Made by a program: the position numbers and the translations under genes. Below are positions 14,576-24,600 of a DNA stretch of 36,411 bases, one piece after another. Source of the stretch: Candidatus Poseidoniaceae archaeon. Its GTDB lineage: Archaea; Thermoplasmatota; Poseidoniia; Poseidoniales; Poseidoniaceae. Under the pieces are notes generated by a model. It saw only the letters and a program-made list of their open reading frames with translations, searched no databases and was not told the DNA's origin. The stretch lies in the NCBI GenBank assembly GCA_024958795.1, contig JANXHP010000011.1, positions 1 to 36,411 on the forward strand, read 5' to 3'. Position 1 is the stretch's first letter. Each line of letters begins with the position of its first letter.

Positions 14576-14815
14576 TTATTCTTCTTCACCAAGCAATTTA
14601 GCCATCTCTTCAAGGGCTTCATCATCAGGCTCATCGAACTGCTGCGGATTAATCGCTGCACCACCTAAAACATCATCTCCAGCAATTTTCGGGGCATTTT
14701 CCTTAAGAACTCGTGACCTATTTTCTAACCCTTTACTCAAAATAAATCTAAACATCAACACGAAAATTACTATGGAAATAATGTAGGCTATGTTTTTGGT
14801 GGTCTGCTCATCCAT
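14576..14815 (-). CDS. Small membrane-anchored protein with acidic tail
   Basis: The 79-residue protein has one hydrophobic helix near its N-terminus (about residues 9-27, AYIISIVIFVLMFRFIL), then a basic patch (KGLENRSRVLK) and an acidic C-terminal helix (DEPDDEALEEMAKLLGEEE). By the positive-inside rule the tail probably lies in the cytoplasm. No Shine-Dalgarno is visible, but a TTGATATAAT-like element on the minus strand (about 14855-14870) could drive a short-leader transcript. The stop abuts that of the convergent P-loop-like gene. No family is recognised. Confidence 0.65.
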   Translation of the reverse strand: MDEQTTKNIAYIISIVIFVLMFRFILSKGLENRSRVLKENAPKIAGDDVLGGAAINPQQFDEPDDEALEEMAKLLGEEE

Positions 14816-14878
14816 AAAGATACACAGAATACCGCTTGATATTGATGCTTTCGCCTATTATATCAAGAAGTCTAGTTA

Positions 14879-16132
14879 TTATTGGTCCCACTTCAATGGC
14901 CGAGACAAATGACGTCGATGGTCAGTAGGAGGTTGAACCCATCCCCTATGTGGTGGATTTTGTGGATTATATATCCAAATATTTTCTTGCAAGTTTTTGC
15001 AAGCAGGGCATCGTAACTTGTTATTTTTGCCTTGACTTTTCACCGTCTTGCCACATCTTTCACAAGGAGGTCTACGTTTATTTCTTTCAGAGGCTTCAAT
15101 CAATTTTAGTTTTTCAAGATGTAGAGAACCATCTTCTGAGACTAGACCTTTTCCTTTAATCAAATCACCGGATTGGAACCACTGTGCTAAGTTTTTGATA
15201 TCACCTGACTGGGCAAAAGCCATCCAAGTATTTTCATCCACAACCTCTTCTTCAACATTCGAATTAACTTTGATGATTACATGGCCACGGCTGAGTATTT
15301 TAGTTGAGATTACTTTGCCACTATAAATTTCGGATAAGTGATCATCACTTGCTTGATTTGTTAGAAAAGCTCTCATTCCAATAGAGGCTTGAGTAGCCTC
15401 TGCCTGCAATAATTTCTTTGCAGCATTATTGGCAGTTTTTTCATCCCTTGCTCGAACTCCAAATAATACTGGGCAATTACCCCTCGGAGCAATCAAACTT
15501 CTCCCTTTACGAGAATCCCTAGACATGAATGTCCCTTGCCATGAATCAATTACACTCAAAGTATGTTCACATATTTCTCTATTTGTTGTACAATCCTCTC
15601 TCCATGCGATCGCCTCCCATGTAGTCAATTGTGCTGGCCAAGAAATTGCGGCAGTTGCACCAATAATACCATGACTACCCCACGAACGTTCGGCATTTGG
15701 CACTTGTGACATTTCGACATTCTGTGCAACAGCCATTCTATAGAATGAATCATTAGGCTGTGATTCAAACCAAACCATACCTGGTTCAGTGGGTGCTTGC
15801 GGTCTATCATTATGTGTTGATTGTTCTACAGCACCTTTCAATGGAGCAATATGTTCATTCCACCAATTTTCAAGGTGCAATAGCAAAGATTGAGTGGCAA
15901 GTTCTTTTTGTTCACCTTCAGCAATTACATTTTCATTTTCATCAACTAGAATCAATTCAGCAGCCATTGCAGCATTACCACGTGTACGTTTTTTTGCAAA
16001 AGGCCATAAACGAACTAACCTTGTTTCTATTACAGAAACATTTGCTGGTAAATTTTCCAATAATTGATGAAAAACAAGTGTAGTACAACCTCCAGCAAGT
16101 GTGTCAGTATCATCTAATCCTAACCAACCCAT
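14879..16132 (-). CDS. tiaS: tRNA(Ile2) 2-agmatinylcytidine synthetase TiaS
   Basis: TiaS attaches agmatine to C34 of tRNA-Ile2 using ATP, letting archaea read AUA but not AUG. The 417-residue protein begins with the family signature WLGLDDTDTLAGGCTTLVF (residues 3-21). A central domain has RLVRLWPFAKKRTRGNAAMA and the SWGSHGIIGATAAISWP block. An OB-like domain at about residues 275-345 (GKVISTKILSRGHVIIKV to GDLIKGKGLVSEDG) is followed by a C-terminal zinc ribbon with Cys357, Cys360, Cys375 and Cys378. It is cytoplasmic and essential in most archaea. The ATG at 16132 has GGTGGG 6 bases upstream, overlapping the GmhB-like stop, so the two are co-translated. Confidence 0.95.
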   Translation of the reverse strand: MGWLGLDDTDTLAGGCTTLVFHQLLENLPANVSVIETRLVRLWPFAKKRTRGNAAMAAELILVDENENVIAEGEQKELATQSLLLHLENWWNEHIAPLKGAVEQSTHNDRPQAPTEPGMVWFESQPNDSFYRMAVAQNVEMSQVPNAERSWGSHGIIGATAAISWPAQLTTWEAIAWREDCTTNREICEHTLSVIDSWQGTFMSRDSRKGRSLIAPRGNCPVLFGVRARDEKTANNAAKKLLQAEATQASIGMRAFLTNQASDDHLSEIYSGKVISTKILSRGHVIIKVNSNVEEEVVDENTWMAFAQSGDIKNLAQWFQSGDLIKGKGLVSEDGSLHLEKLKLIEASERNKRRPPCERCGKTVKSQGKNNKLRCPACKNLQENIWIYNPQNPPHRGWVQPPTDHRRHLSRPLKWDQ

Positions 16133-16134
16133 CT

Positions 16135-16818
16135 TCAGCCCACCGGTTTGAAAGATATCCCTTCATCCTCTTCGTCTACCATCCTGCTTATCTGTTCTAC
16201 TATTCCGACTTCTGGATTTGCTCTAAAACTTCTAGCACCATATGCCCATGCAACACCAAGGTCACACTTACGGTCTCCTAACATTAAATCAAGTCGATGC
16301 GGAGGATTTGTTTTAACTCCCCACCAGTCAATATTTCTCATATTGGAATCTATTGGAATAATCCCTTTACCATCAACAAGATTAGAATTATCATAAATTC
16401 CATTACGGAGTATTTCAGAACCTAGGAACAACATTCCAGGATATGGCTTGCGACAAGCACATCTGTCTCGAGACCTATGTGGACAAGCGAGAATAACATC
16501 AACATGAGCACCTTCATCCTCATACAGTAACTGTCTTCTCAATTCATCATTTATTTCATGAAGTGTTTGCTCATTCCATAGACCACGCATTATTGGAGAT
16601 TGATTTGTAACAATACAGATTTTCCAACCTTTTTGCCTTAAAGTGGCAATAGATTTTCCAGCACCAGGCAACATCTTGACTTCTTGGGGAGAATTGACAT
16701 ATGTTGAATAGCCAATATTTAGAACTCCATCTCTGTCTAAAAATGCAATTCCTCCATGAAATTGATCCTCATTTTGAGTTGAAATATGAGGTGTGATTTG
16801 AGCAATAACACCTCGCAT
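16135..16818 (-). CDS. HAD phosphatase of the GmhB/HisB-N type
   Basis: GmhB-type enzymes remove a phosphate from heptose 1,7-bisphosphate or, in HisB-N, from histidinol phosphate. The 227-residue protein has HAD motif I FLDRDGVLN (nucleophile and acid aspartates, about residues 26-34), motif II CIVTNQS (about 68-74), the zinc loop CPHRSRDRCACRKPYPGM (about 112-129), and motif IV MLGDRKCDL (about 180-188). An insert before motif IV (residues 135-175) is longer than usual. The ATG at 16818 has no clear Shine-Dalgarno. Substrate: a sugar bisphosphate for surface glycans is plausible, and histidinol phosphate is the alternative; the zinc loop is found in both. It is coupled to tiaS only by location. 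Confidence 0.85.
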   Translation of the reverse strand: MRGVIAQITPHISTQNEDQFHGGIAFLDRDGVLNIGYSTYVNSPQEVKMLPGAGKSIATLRQKGWKICIVTNQSPIMRGLWNEQTLHEINDELRRQLLYEDEGAHVDVILACPHRSRDRCACRKPYPGMLFLGSEILRNGIYDNSNLVDGKGIIPIDSNMRNIDWWGVKTNPPHRLDLMLGDRKCDLGVAWAYGARSFRANPEVGIVEQISRMVDEEDEGISFKPVG

Positions 16819-16903
16819 GGTTTTGCCAAAAGGTTCTGTATCAAGTGTTTTGTTATCTCAGATTGTGTAAGTATTGAAATGCAATGCGATGGAGGTCTGT
16901 TCT

Positions 16904-17824
16904 ATGCTGATGAATCCATCTACGGCGACTCTGCTCGGGGTCATCGGCATGGCGTTATTGGCAATCAGTTGGTTTGGTCGCGATAAATCAATGACGAGAA
17001 TTGCTCAAGTTGCGTGGATTTTTGTCGGAATCTATTTCTTTAATGATTCATTTAGATATTTGGAACATGATGATATGGTTTTGGTGATAATGTCTTCTTT
17101 GACTCTACCTATGGCCTTAGCAATGGCATGGTGGGAGGGTCAAGAAACAAATGCTGGAACTAGAAATGCTCAGAATTGGGCTAGAGGTGCAGTGGCATTC
17201 GCTGGAGGACCATATCTATTGATTGCACATATGCCTTGGTTGAATGTACTTGCAATCTGGGTAGTAGCCTCTCAGTCAGCTTGGATGTTGCGATTTTCAG
17301 GAGGGCAGGATGTCCAATTAGGAGAAACTTGGGTCAATACAGATGCCGGAGTTGTCACTTGGGATGCTTGGGAGGGTAATCGCTGGTTTACCACTGATAT
17401 GATAGGAGAATATCCAATCCATACTGAATTAATTCTATCCGATGGTTCAATGATTGGGATCAATTTCGTTCTCGCTTGTACTGCCTTGCAATCGTTAGTA
17501 GTATTCATAGGTGCTATTTCCGTATTGGACATTGATTGGAAGAGACGTGTAAGGGCATTATTCCTAATAGTTGCAACAATTCATATTCTCAATATTTTCC
17601 GTAATGCTGGATTAATTTGGATGCATTTAACCTATACTACTTGGGAGTTTAATGGCCTTTCAGTATTTGATTTCGGTCATGCTTATGCAGCTAGAGCAGT
17701 ATCTCTGATGGCTATGTTTTTGATGGCATTGATCATGTTTGATATTTTACCAGAATTACATAAACACATTCTTCGGCTTCTAAAGCCATTAGGAATTTCC
17801 AACAATAAATCTAACTCTAATTAG
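16904..17824 (+). CDS. Archaeosortase/exosortase-family membrane cysteine protease
   Basis: Archaeosortases cut surface proteins near a C-terminal anchor and attach them to lipid. The 306-residue protein has about eight hydrophobic helices. The family catalytic set can be placed: Cys192 in LACTALQSLVVFIG, Arg233 in NIFRNAGLIWMH, and His259 in FDFGHAYAARAVSLM, each at the start of or within a late helix as in ArtA-like proteins, with 41 residues between Cys and Arg. A soluble loop (about 120-185) has WVNTDAGVVTWDAW. The frame extends to a TTG at 16874, but GGAGGT 7 bases before ATG 16904 fixes the start. It is followed after 62 bases by the giant surface protein. The subfamily and substrate are not known; no canonical PGF-CTERM protein was seen in the window. 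Confidence 0.85.
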   Translation: MLMNPSTATLLGVIGMALLAISWFGRDKSMTRIAQVAWIFVGIYFFNDSFRYLEHDDMVLVIMSSLTLPMALAMAWWEGQETNAGTRNAQNWARGAVAFAGGPYLLIAHMPWLNVLAIWVVASQSAWMLRFSGGQDVQLGETWVNTDAGVVTWDAWEGNRWFTTDMIGEYPIHTELILSDGSMIGINFVLACTALQSLVVFIGAISVLDIDWKRRVRALFLIVATIHILNIFRNAGLIWMHLTYTTWEFNGLSVFDFGHAYAARAVSLMAMFLMALIMFDILPELHKHILRLLKPLGISNNKSNSN

Positions 17825-17834
17825 TGTTAATGTG

Positions 17835-17841
17835 CTATAAT
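17835..17841 (+). promoter_or_regulatory. TATA box of the surface protein gene
   Basis: CTATAAT lies about 49 bases before the ATG at 17887. It predicts a transcript start near 17864 and a leader of about 23 bases, with GGTGA at 17873-17877 as the Shine-Dalgarno. So the surface protein probably has its own promoter apart from that of the archaeosortase gene. Confidence 0.5.
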
Positions 17842-17886
17842 CCTGTAGTGGAATACATTAATAGGTTTTGCAGGTGACCAATAATT

Positions 17887-20800
17887 ATGAATGCAGTGAA
17901 GCGTTTCTCAGCGACCACGATATTGGTAATTCTAATCTTCTCTAGTTTTTCTCCATTATTAGCACAGTCAAGTGCTGAGAACTCTACAGGAATTGAGATT
18001 TTACATACTGCAATTAATCCAGCAAATAACAATACATATTACCTGTTAAGTGAGGCTTCATGGACTGATTCTGCTGAAGCAGCACGTGGTTTAGGTGGAT
18101 TTTTAGTCACCGTAGATGATGCTGAAGAAAACGATTGGCTTTTCGATACATTCGCAGCATTTGATAACCAAACAAGGCATCTTTGGATTGGATTATCAGA
18201 TACAGATGTTGAAGGAGAATTCCACTGGCATGATGGAACTCCATTCTTTTACAGAAGTTGGGGCGAAGGTCAACCAGGAGAAGGTGGAGATGAGGATTAT
18301 GTCCATATTACAGGGACTAATATGGGGAATATCCAACCAGGATACTGGAATGATTTAGAAGATGCACCACAGTATTTCCCAGTTTATGGAGTTGTAGAGG
18401 TTGGACCTGGTGCAGACTATGCACTTCGTTTTGATGGAATTGATGATTATGTTGAGGCAGAAACAGATACTGACTTTGAACTAAATGGTTCATTGACTAT
18501 TTCCGCAGATATTTATCCATACTCAAATACTGGAACTCAATTTATTGCAATGCTTGGTGACTATGGCTATGGAATGTATCTAAACAATGGACATCTTGCA
18601 TACGCAGATGAATATTCTCTTTCCAAGCATCCAGTTACTGATGTTAATGTTACCGTACCAACAATGCAATGGTCAAATGTGGCAGTTGCATTGACTGAAG
18701 GAGAAGGTGGCTCATTTTTCATTGATGGACAATTAGTAGGCTCATTTGATTCTTCACAAAGTAATATTCCAGCAGGTGATTTTGGTTCAAACTCTTGCTT
18801 TGAATCAGGCTCAGACTGTGATGAATTCATTATTGGAAAAATGGGTGCTGGATGTGATTGTAATTACTTTGAGGGCTTAATAGACAATGTTAGAGTCGAC
18901 AAGATTGATTATTCAGGTTTAAGCAATACCACTGATCCAAATAATGGAACGGTAACACAAACACTTTTGATTCCAGAAGTAAACGATGACACAGTTTCTA
19001 TTTGGGAATTTACTGAAGGTATTGGAGATTTAACAGTTGATCAACTTAGTAGAAATGGAACAATTCATGGAGCCTCATGGGTAATGCCTGATGGAACAAT
19101 TGTAGCTCAAGCAAAGGAATTGTTCAATGGACAAACTCTCAATGGTATCAATGCAGATGCAGGCGACCATTTACTCTATTTTGTAACCTTACCAGAATAT
19201 ACAAGGTCTTTTGATCTCTCTATGTGGTCTTGGTCCATTAGAGATGATGGCCAAACTTCAGCCTACACTGTATATTCCGGACATGATTCAGTTCCGAGCG
19301 CTTGGGATAATTACGCAAAAATTGACGCTGAATGGGGCTATATGTACGAATCTATGTCATGGCCAGAGCAAGGAGTTTGGTGGTTTGTTTTAGTGGCAAA
19401 TGAAGATGTTGAAGATTTGAGTATTTCCCCATATTGGGATGTTGCAGAAGCACCACCTTCCTTGGATGAAATGATTCAATTGAACGATGGTATCGCTGTT
19501 ACTGGCCAGTCGATAGAAGGTAATTTCTGGCAGGGAGAGGGGGATGATTTCGATAATGGAGTATTGTATTATTACGTAAATGTTTCAGAACCATTATCAG
19601 ATTTGAGAATAAAAACATATGGCGGACGTGGTAATGCCGATTTAGCAATTTCATATGGAGGACCTCCAGATCCATTTGATCAATTTATGGATTTTGAATT
19701 CATGGAATCAGGAAGTAGTGCTGATGGAAGACAAATTGGGATACCAGATGATGACTCAAATGGTCAATCATCTAGTAAAGAAGATTGGTCAACGACTCAA
19801 GGAAACGATGAGGAAGTTCATCTGTATAATGTAGATGTAGGTACATATTATGTCATTGCATATACATATTTTAGAACTAATGATTTTACAATTATTGCGG
19901 ATTTCACTTATCCTCCAGAAAATATTGATTCCGATGATGCGATTGAATTATTCCCTGGAGTTGAATACGGCCCTATGAGTGGATATGATGGCCTGGACCA
20001 GTTTTTCAAAATTGATGTTCCAGCGGGAACGGAGAGATTAGAAGTTGATTTGTTTGATGGTGTTGGAGAAGCAGAATTATTCATGAGGCATGAAAGTGCA
20101 CCTACACCTACAACCTTTGACATTAGTTCTAACGCACCTGGAGCTGGTGATAAGATTGGATTTAATGATCCAACTCCCGGAGTTTGGTATATATTATTAG
20201 ATTCAGAATATGTTTTCAGTGGAGTTAGCATTGTAGCAGATTTCAAAGAAAGATATGTTTGGTCATATGATGGAACACCGATTGAATTATTCAACAAAGA
20301 AGAAATTTCTGGAATTGAAGCGCCAAAAGGTGAAGAATTATTTTTCTTCCTTGAATTAGAAAATCCAGGAGAGTATTTGGAAATCTCAACTTATGGCGGA
20401 GATGGAATCTTAAATTTTGAAGTTGAAGGGCAAACTTACTCTTTTGACTTTGATGATTTTGAAATCGGTGAAGGCATTACCGATGGTCGCCAAGGTCGAC
20501 CAAATGGCAATGGAGATGGATTAACTTCACAAGATATTACAATTGAGTCAAGTGGAGATGGAACATCACAAAGCATAATGATTTGGAATCCTTCAAATGG
20601 TCGCTTTGATATCACTTTAACAGCAGTTTCTGATATCAGTGAAGTATCTATTATTGCCTCTTGGGTAGAGTCTCAACTACCACCAATTGAACCGGGGCCT
20701 CCGGAACCAGTTAATGTGGAATCATGTAAGGAAACAGCCGAAATATCCTTCCGAGAAGTTGACACAAATAGGGATGGAGTAATTCAAGAAAATGAGTTTA

Positions 20801-21624
20801 GAGTAATAGATGATAATTCTGGAGATTTTGACTTTGATGAGATTGATATCAATTCAGATGGTGAAATTGAGTTTGCTGAAGTAGTTCAAGAATTGTGTAC
20901 TTGTGATAATGAATTATTCAATAATTTTGAGCAGTTAGCGGATGGTGGCTTTAGAGTCTCAATTGAAGACTTTGGTTCACTTGAATGGTTTAACGAATAC
21001 AATTTCCTAATCATGGATAACAATGATGATGGATTTATTGACTTTGAAGAGGTTGAAATTGCAGCATTATTGTGTGACACTACATTTAGCGCATTTGATA
21101 GTGATGGGGATGGAGTTGTTGATGAAAAGGATGCATTCCCAGATGATCCAAATGAGACCGTCGATAGCGATGGCGATGGAGTAGGTGATAATGCCGACAT
21201 CGCACCAAGCGTTGCTAATGATCTGCTATATACAACAGGTGGAATTGCCTTACTAGTTCTAGCTGGATTACTGATATTCTTCCTCAAAGGTGGAATGGGC
21301 AGTAGTGGATTGACCTCAAGTTCAAGTCAACATTGGGATGATGAGCGCCATATTGCAATGCAAGATGAGATGCTTGGACTGAATGATTCTTTTGACAAAG
21401 AGATTCCCGAATTAGATAGGAATGTAAATCCTTTCGGAGAACCAATAGAAACTGTTGTTAGTACACCTGTTGAAGAACAACTGGCGAGTATTGAGCCACA
21501 AACATCCGCTGCTCAGAACATTGCAGCATCTGAAGCTTCCAATGAACTATTAGGAATTGACTCAACTCAACCACCGCAGAAATTGAATGAGATTTCTGGA
21601 GTTCTAGAAGATCTATTCGATTAA
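17887..21624 (+). CDS. Giant multidomain surface protein (C-type lectin, LamG, PPC, EF-hand, TSP3)
   Basis: This 1245-residue cell-surface protein starts with a signal peptide (residues 1-27, KRFSATTILVILIFSS to LLAQ). Domains in order: C-type lectin (about 35-175, with HLWIGLSDTDVEGEFHWHDG, GQPGEGGDEDY and YWNDLED); a LamG/concanavalin-like domain (177-340, ALRFDGIDDYVEAE to GLIDNVRVD); three pre-peptidase C-terminal-like beta domains (about 529-675, 682-788, 795-935) that share SADGRQIG/TDGRQGRP motifs; EF-hand loops (945-1068, DTNRDGVIQENEF, DINSDGEIEFAEV, DNNDDGFIDFEEV); thrombospondin type-3 calcium repeats (1070-1107, DSDGDGVVDEKDAF); one membrane helix (1113-1133); and a 112-residue acidic, polar cytoplasmic tail. 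Probably calcium-dependent carbohydrate binding or adhesion. No C-terminal sorting signal is seen, because the helix is internal. Confidence 0.88.
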   Translation: MNAVKRFSATTILVILIFSSFSPLLAQSSAENSTGIEILHTAINPANNNTYYLLSEASWTDSAEAARGLGGFLVTVDDAEENDWLFDTFAAFDNQTRHLWIGLSDTDVEGEFHWHDGTPFFYRSWGEGQPGEGGDEDYVHITGTNMGNIQPGYWNDLEDAPQYFPVYGVVEVGPGADYALRFDGIDDYVEAETDTDFELNGSLTISADIYPYSNTGTQFIAMLGDYGYGMYLNNGHLAYADEYSLSKHPVTDVNVTVPTMQWSNVAVALTEGEGGSFFIDGQLVGSFDSSQSNIPAGDFGSNSCFESGSDCDEFIIGKMGAGCDCNYFEGLIDNVRVDKIDYSGLSNTTDPNNGTVTQTLLIPEVNDDTVSIWEFTEGIGDLTVDQLSRNGTIHGASWVMPDGTIVAQAKELFNGQTLNGINADAGDHLLYFVTLPEYTRSFDLSMWSWSIRDDGQTSAYTVYSGHDSVPSAWDNYAKIDAEWGYMYESMSWPEQGVWWFVLVANEDVEDLSISPYWDVAEAPPSLDEMIQLNDGIAVTGQSIEGNFWQGEGDDFDNGVLYYYVNVSEPLSDLRIKTYGGRGNADLAISYGGPPDPFDQFMDFEFMESGSSADGRQIGIPDDDSNGQSSSKEDWSTTQGNDEEVHLYNVDVGTYYVIAYTYFRTNDFTIIADFTYPPENIDSDDAIELFPGVEYGPMSGYDGLDQFFKIDVPAGTERLEVDLFDGVGEAELFMRHESAPTPTTFDISSNAPGAGDKIGFNDPTPGVWYILLDSEYVFSGVSIVADFKERYVWSYDGTPIELFNKEEISGIEAPKGEELFFFLELENPGEYLEISTYGGDGILNFEVEGQTYSFDFDDFEIGEGITDGRQGRPNGNGDGLTSQDITIESSGDGTSQSIMIWNPSNGRFDITLTAVSDISEVSIIASWVESQLPPIEPGPPEPVNVESCKETAEISFREVDTNRDGVIQENEFRVIDDNSGDFDFDEIDINSDGEIEFAEVVQELCTCDNELFNNFEQLADGGFRVSIEDFGSLEWFNEYNFLIMDNNDDGFIDFEEVEIAALLCDTTFSAFDSDGDGVVDEKDAFPDDPNETVDSDGDGVGDNADIAPSVANDLLYTTGGIALLVLAGLLIFFLKGGMGSSGLTSSSSQHWDDERHIAMQDEMLGLNDSFDKEIPELDRNVNPFGEPIETVVSTPVEEQLASIEPQTSAAQNIAASEASNELLGIDSTQPPQKLNEISGVLEDLFD

Positions 21625-21632
21625 GTTAGAAA

Positions 21633-24600
21633 TCACTTCAAGCGTTTTCCACCAATTCGAATTTCAGTCTTTAATGGCATTTGCTGTTCCCATGCAAATT
21701 CCTTGACTATTCTCCATCCTTTTTCAGAGCCTTCATAATCCTTGACTTCAATAATTTTATTTCTTGTATTTGCTTTGAAAGCAGCAACTGGCTCTGCATT
21801 CTTGAATACTAAATAGGCAGAACCAAAACCAAACTTTTCCTTTAATATTCCAGAGAAGTATGGTGCAATAGGGTCGCTAGGAGGTAAAACGAAATCACGA
21901 ATCGGATTAATATCAGCAGATTTTTCTAGTAATTCTTTACGACCCCAGCACACTTCATGTAAGTCCTCAATTAGGAATCCTTTAATCAAAGTACCATCCT
22001 CTTCAAACGAGTTTAGTACTGCCTTCAATTCTTCTGGCTTGAATGGTGTTCCTGCTAAACGTAACAATTGTTTCAGCGTAATTACCGGGTATTCAGCCAC
22101 CAACTTACGTAAATATTCTCTACGAAGTTCAATTCTATCAATATCATCTCTTTGAGTCACTGTTCTATATCCACCTCTAAAGTCTTGAACAATATGGCCA
22201 GATTTAATTAGAGGTTGTAATAATTTTCTAAATTGTGATTGAGTGAGTGCATGCCTTTCCTTGAAAATTTTCGGGTCAGAATTTACTGAGAAGAATTCAA
22301 CAATATCCCATAACTCCTCATCAGGTGGTAACCCTCTAATTGTCAATAGGTCTCTAAAGTGTTCAAATGTGGCCCAAACTTGATGCCCTCGCATATTGAT
22401 TCCTTGATGTAAACGGTGAGCGCTAGCCATACTCTTTAGGTCAACACGATATACTGAAGCCCTACCTCTCAAAGCAAAATCATCTCGTACTTCAGGAACA
22501 TTTCTTAATGCTGCAATTTCGTTTTCTAATCTTGAATCTTGGTGTAAATTATGCTGATAGAATAGAACCTTTTCAGCAATTTCTCTCGGCTGTGGGTCAA
22601 CGATTCCTCCGCGAATCATTCTTTCACCAGCGATTTTGAAACCAATTGCCTCTAGTGATTTTCTTGTATTTTCATCGATTGAGGAAACAGGTTCACTATT
22701 AAAATTGGATAACACTGCCACATCTACTAATTGGTCGGAATGGTTCTCAAGTAAGACTTCGAAAGCTTCACAAAACTCATCTAAGTACGCTGTGGGAACA
22801 TGCAAATCCTTGATTTCAAGATAATCATTTACTTTGAACATCAATACCTTTCCAACAGGATCTACTCCTTTGAAAACAGGCAGATACCACCCTCGCTCAA
22901 GAACACTTCTAACCTCCCAAATGAATCGTGAAACATATGGGTCGGATTGAGTCAATATTCGCATTTGCCTATCTTCTCTTCTTGGCCGCTTTAGCAGTTG
23001 AACCTCTTCTGCCATACAATAGAATGCCTCTGGGTCTGGCACTAATGCCATTACTTTGGAGATACGACCAGACTTTTCCAAATTCATCAATGCAACAGTT
23101 AAATCTTCATAGGAACGAGTAACATAGAAACGCAATGTGTTTGCTTTTACTGGACCCATTCTACTGATGACATCAACCAAAGCATCCTCGAAATCCATTG
23201 CCTCGTAGACATCATGCACCCGATGGAAAAGAGATAACCTTCTACGCCTTCCAATAACATCTTCAAATTGCTTTACCATCATCATTTGACGTTCAAGATT
23301 TGAGATTGCATTCTTCAAATCTCTTTGCAATGCTTTGAAATCTTCTCCCTTTGGATAATTATCTAACAACTCAATTCTAGTAAGATTCTCATTAGCAGGA
23401 ACCTTACTCAATATTTCTTCTTCCATTGGTCCAATCCATGGCTCTGGCTTTAATCCTAGAAGCATAGGGATCGTTTTCTTTGTAGTATAACCTATACGAT
23501 TATGCAATAATCTTCCCATTATCACATCAGAATCAAGTTGAACATCTTTCCAATCTTTGAAATTGAAATCCTTAACTCTATACAGCAACTCCTGCTGCTT
23601 TTGGAATATTACATGAGAATTGAAAGCATCAAAGCAATTTTCATACTGCTTGAATGATTTTTCCAAAACCAGATTTTGCACCCAACGGTATTCAACGACA
23701 TCTTCAGAACCACCCGTTAGTCTATGCTCATCAACCCTAAGGATATATTCTGCATCATCGGTTTGACGATAGAATCCAACGGAGATGACATTTCGTGATT
23801 CTAATTCATGAATAATTCGGTCCACCATATCTCTTGGGAATGGCAGGCGAGCATCCATTTCATCTCCTGTTTGAGGACCTTCTGAGCCTAGCATTTCAAT
23901 AATTTTCACCCTAAGTGCTTCATGCGGATCACTGAGTTGTCTCTCTTCCCATTCAACAGGTGTACGGCCATCGAATTTAGTTACAATTTTGTAAGTAATC
24001 CCTCTAGTATGTATTTCGCGTAAATCATCTGCTTCTTTTCCACCATTGGTCGACAAACAACCGAGGGTTCCATGAATCTCAGCCATATATGGGCTGAACC
24101 ATTTACCATCAATATCACAACCAGTTCCATCAATTTTTGTTATTCTGTTATTTCCTGCTAACTCTTCAACCCATTTCCGAATAACATCAAGTTCAACATC
24201 TTGTAATTTTTCTTTATACAGAGGATTATGGAATTCCTTATCCAGTCCACCACCATGACTCATCAAATTGAATAATTCTTCAGCATTTGTTGGAATAGGT
24301 GCCTTGTCTAGATAATATCTGTTTAGTTGTTCACTGGATAATTCAGTTGCAAGAGAACGAGTACCTAATAGACGGCGTAAAATTTCCGGATCGATATCTT
24401 TAACCAAGAAGGCCCGAGTTTTCATAGCCATCAAGTCTTCAAATGCAGACATGAATAATGACATTCCAAGCCGCGAAGGAACTGTAACTTTATTGTGAAC
24501 GATTCTTGCATCACCTGTTACACACAGTTCCAAAAATTGGTTTAGGCTAGTGATGTCAATATCTCCAAACATAATTTCATTCTTAGCTTCACGCATCAAT

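Noticed and set aside
19908-21287. Minus-strand frames inside the surface protein gene
   Set aside because: They are antisense shadows of a repeat-rich gene with strong domain evidence on the plus strand.
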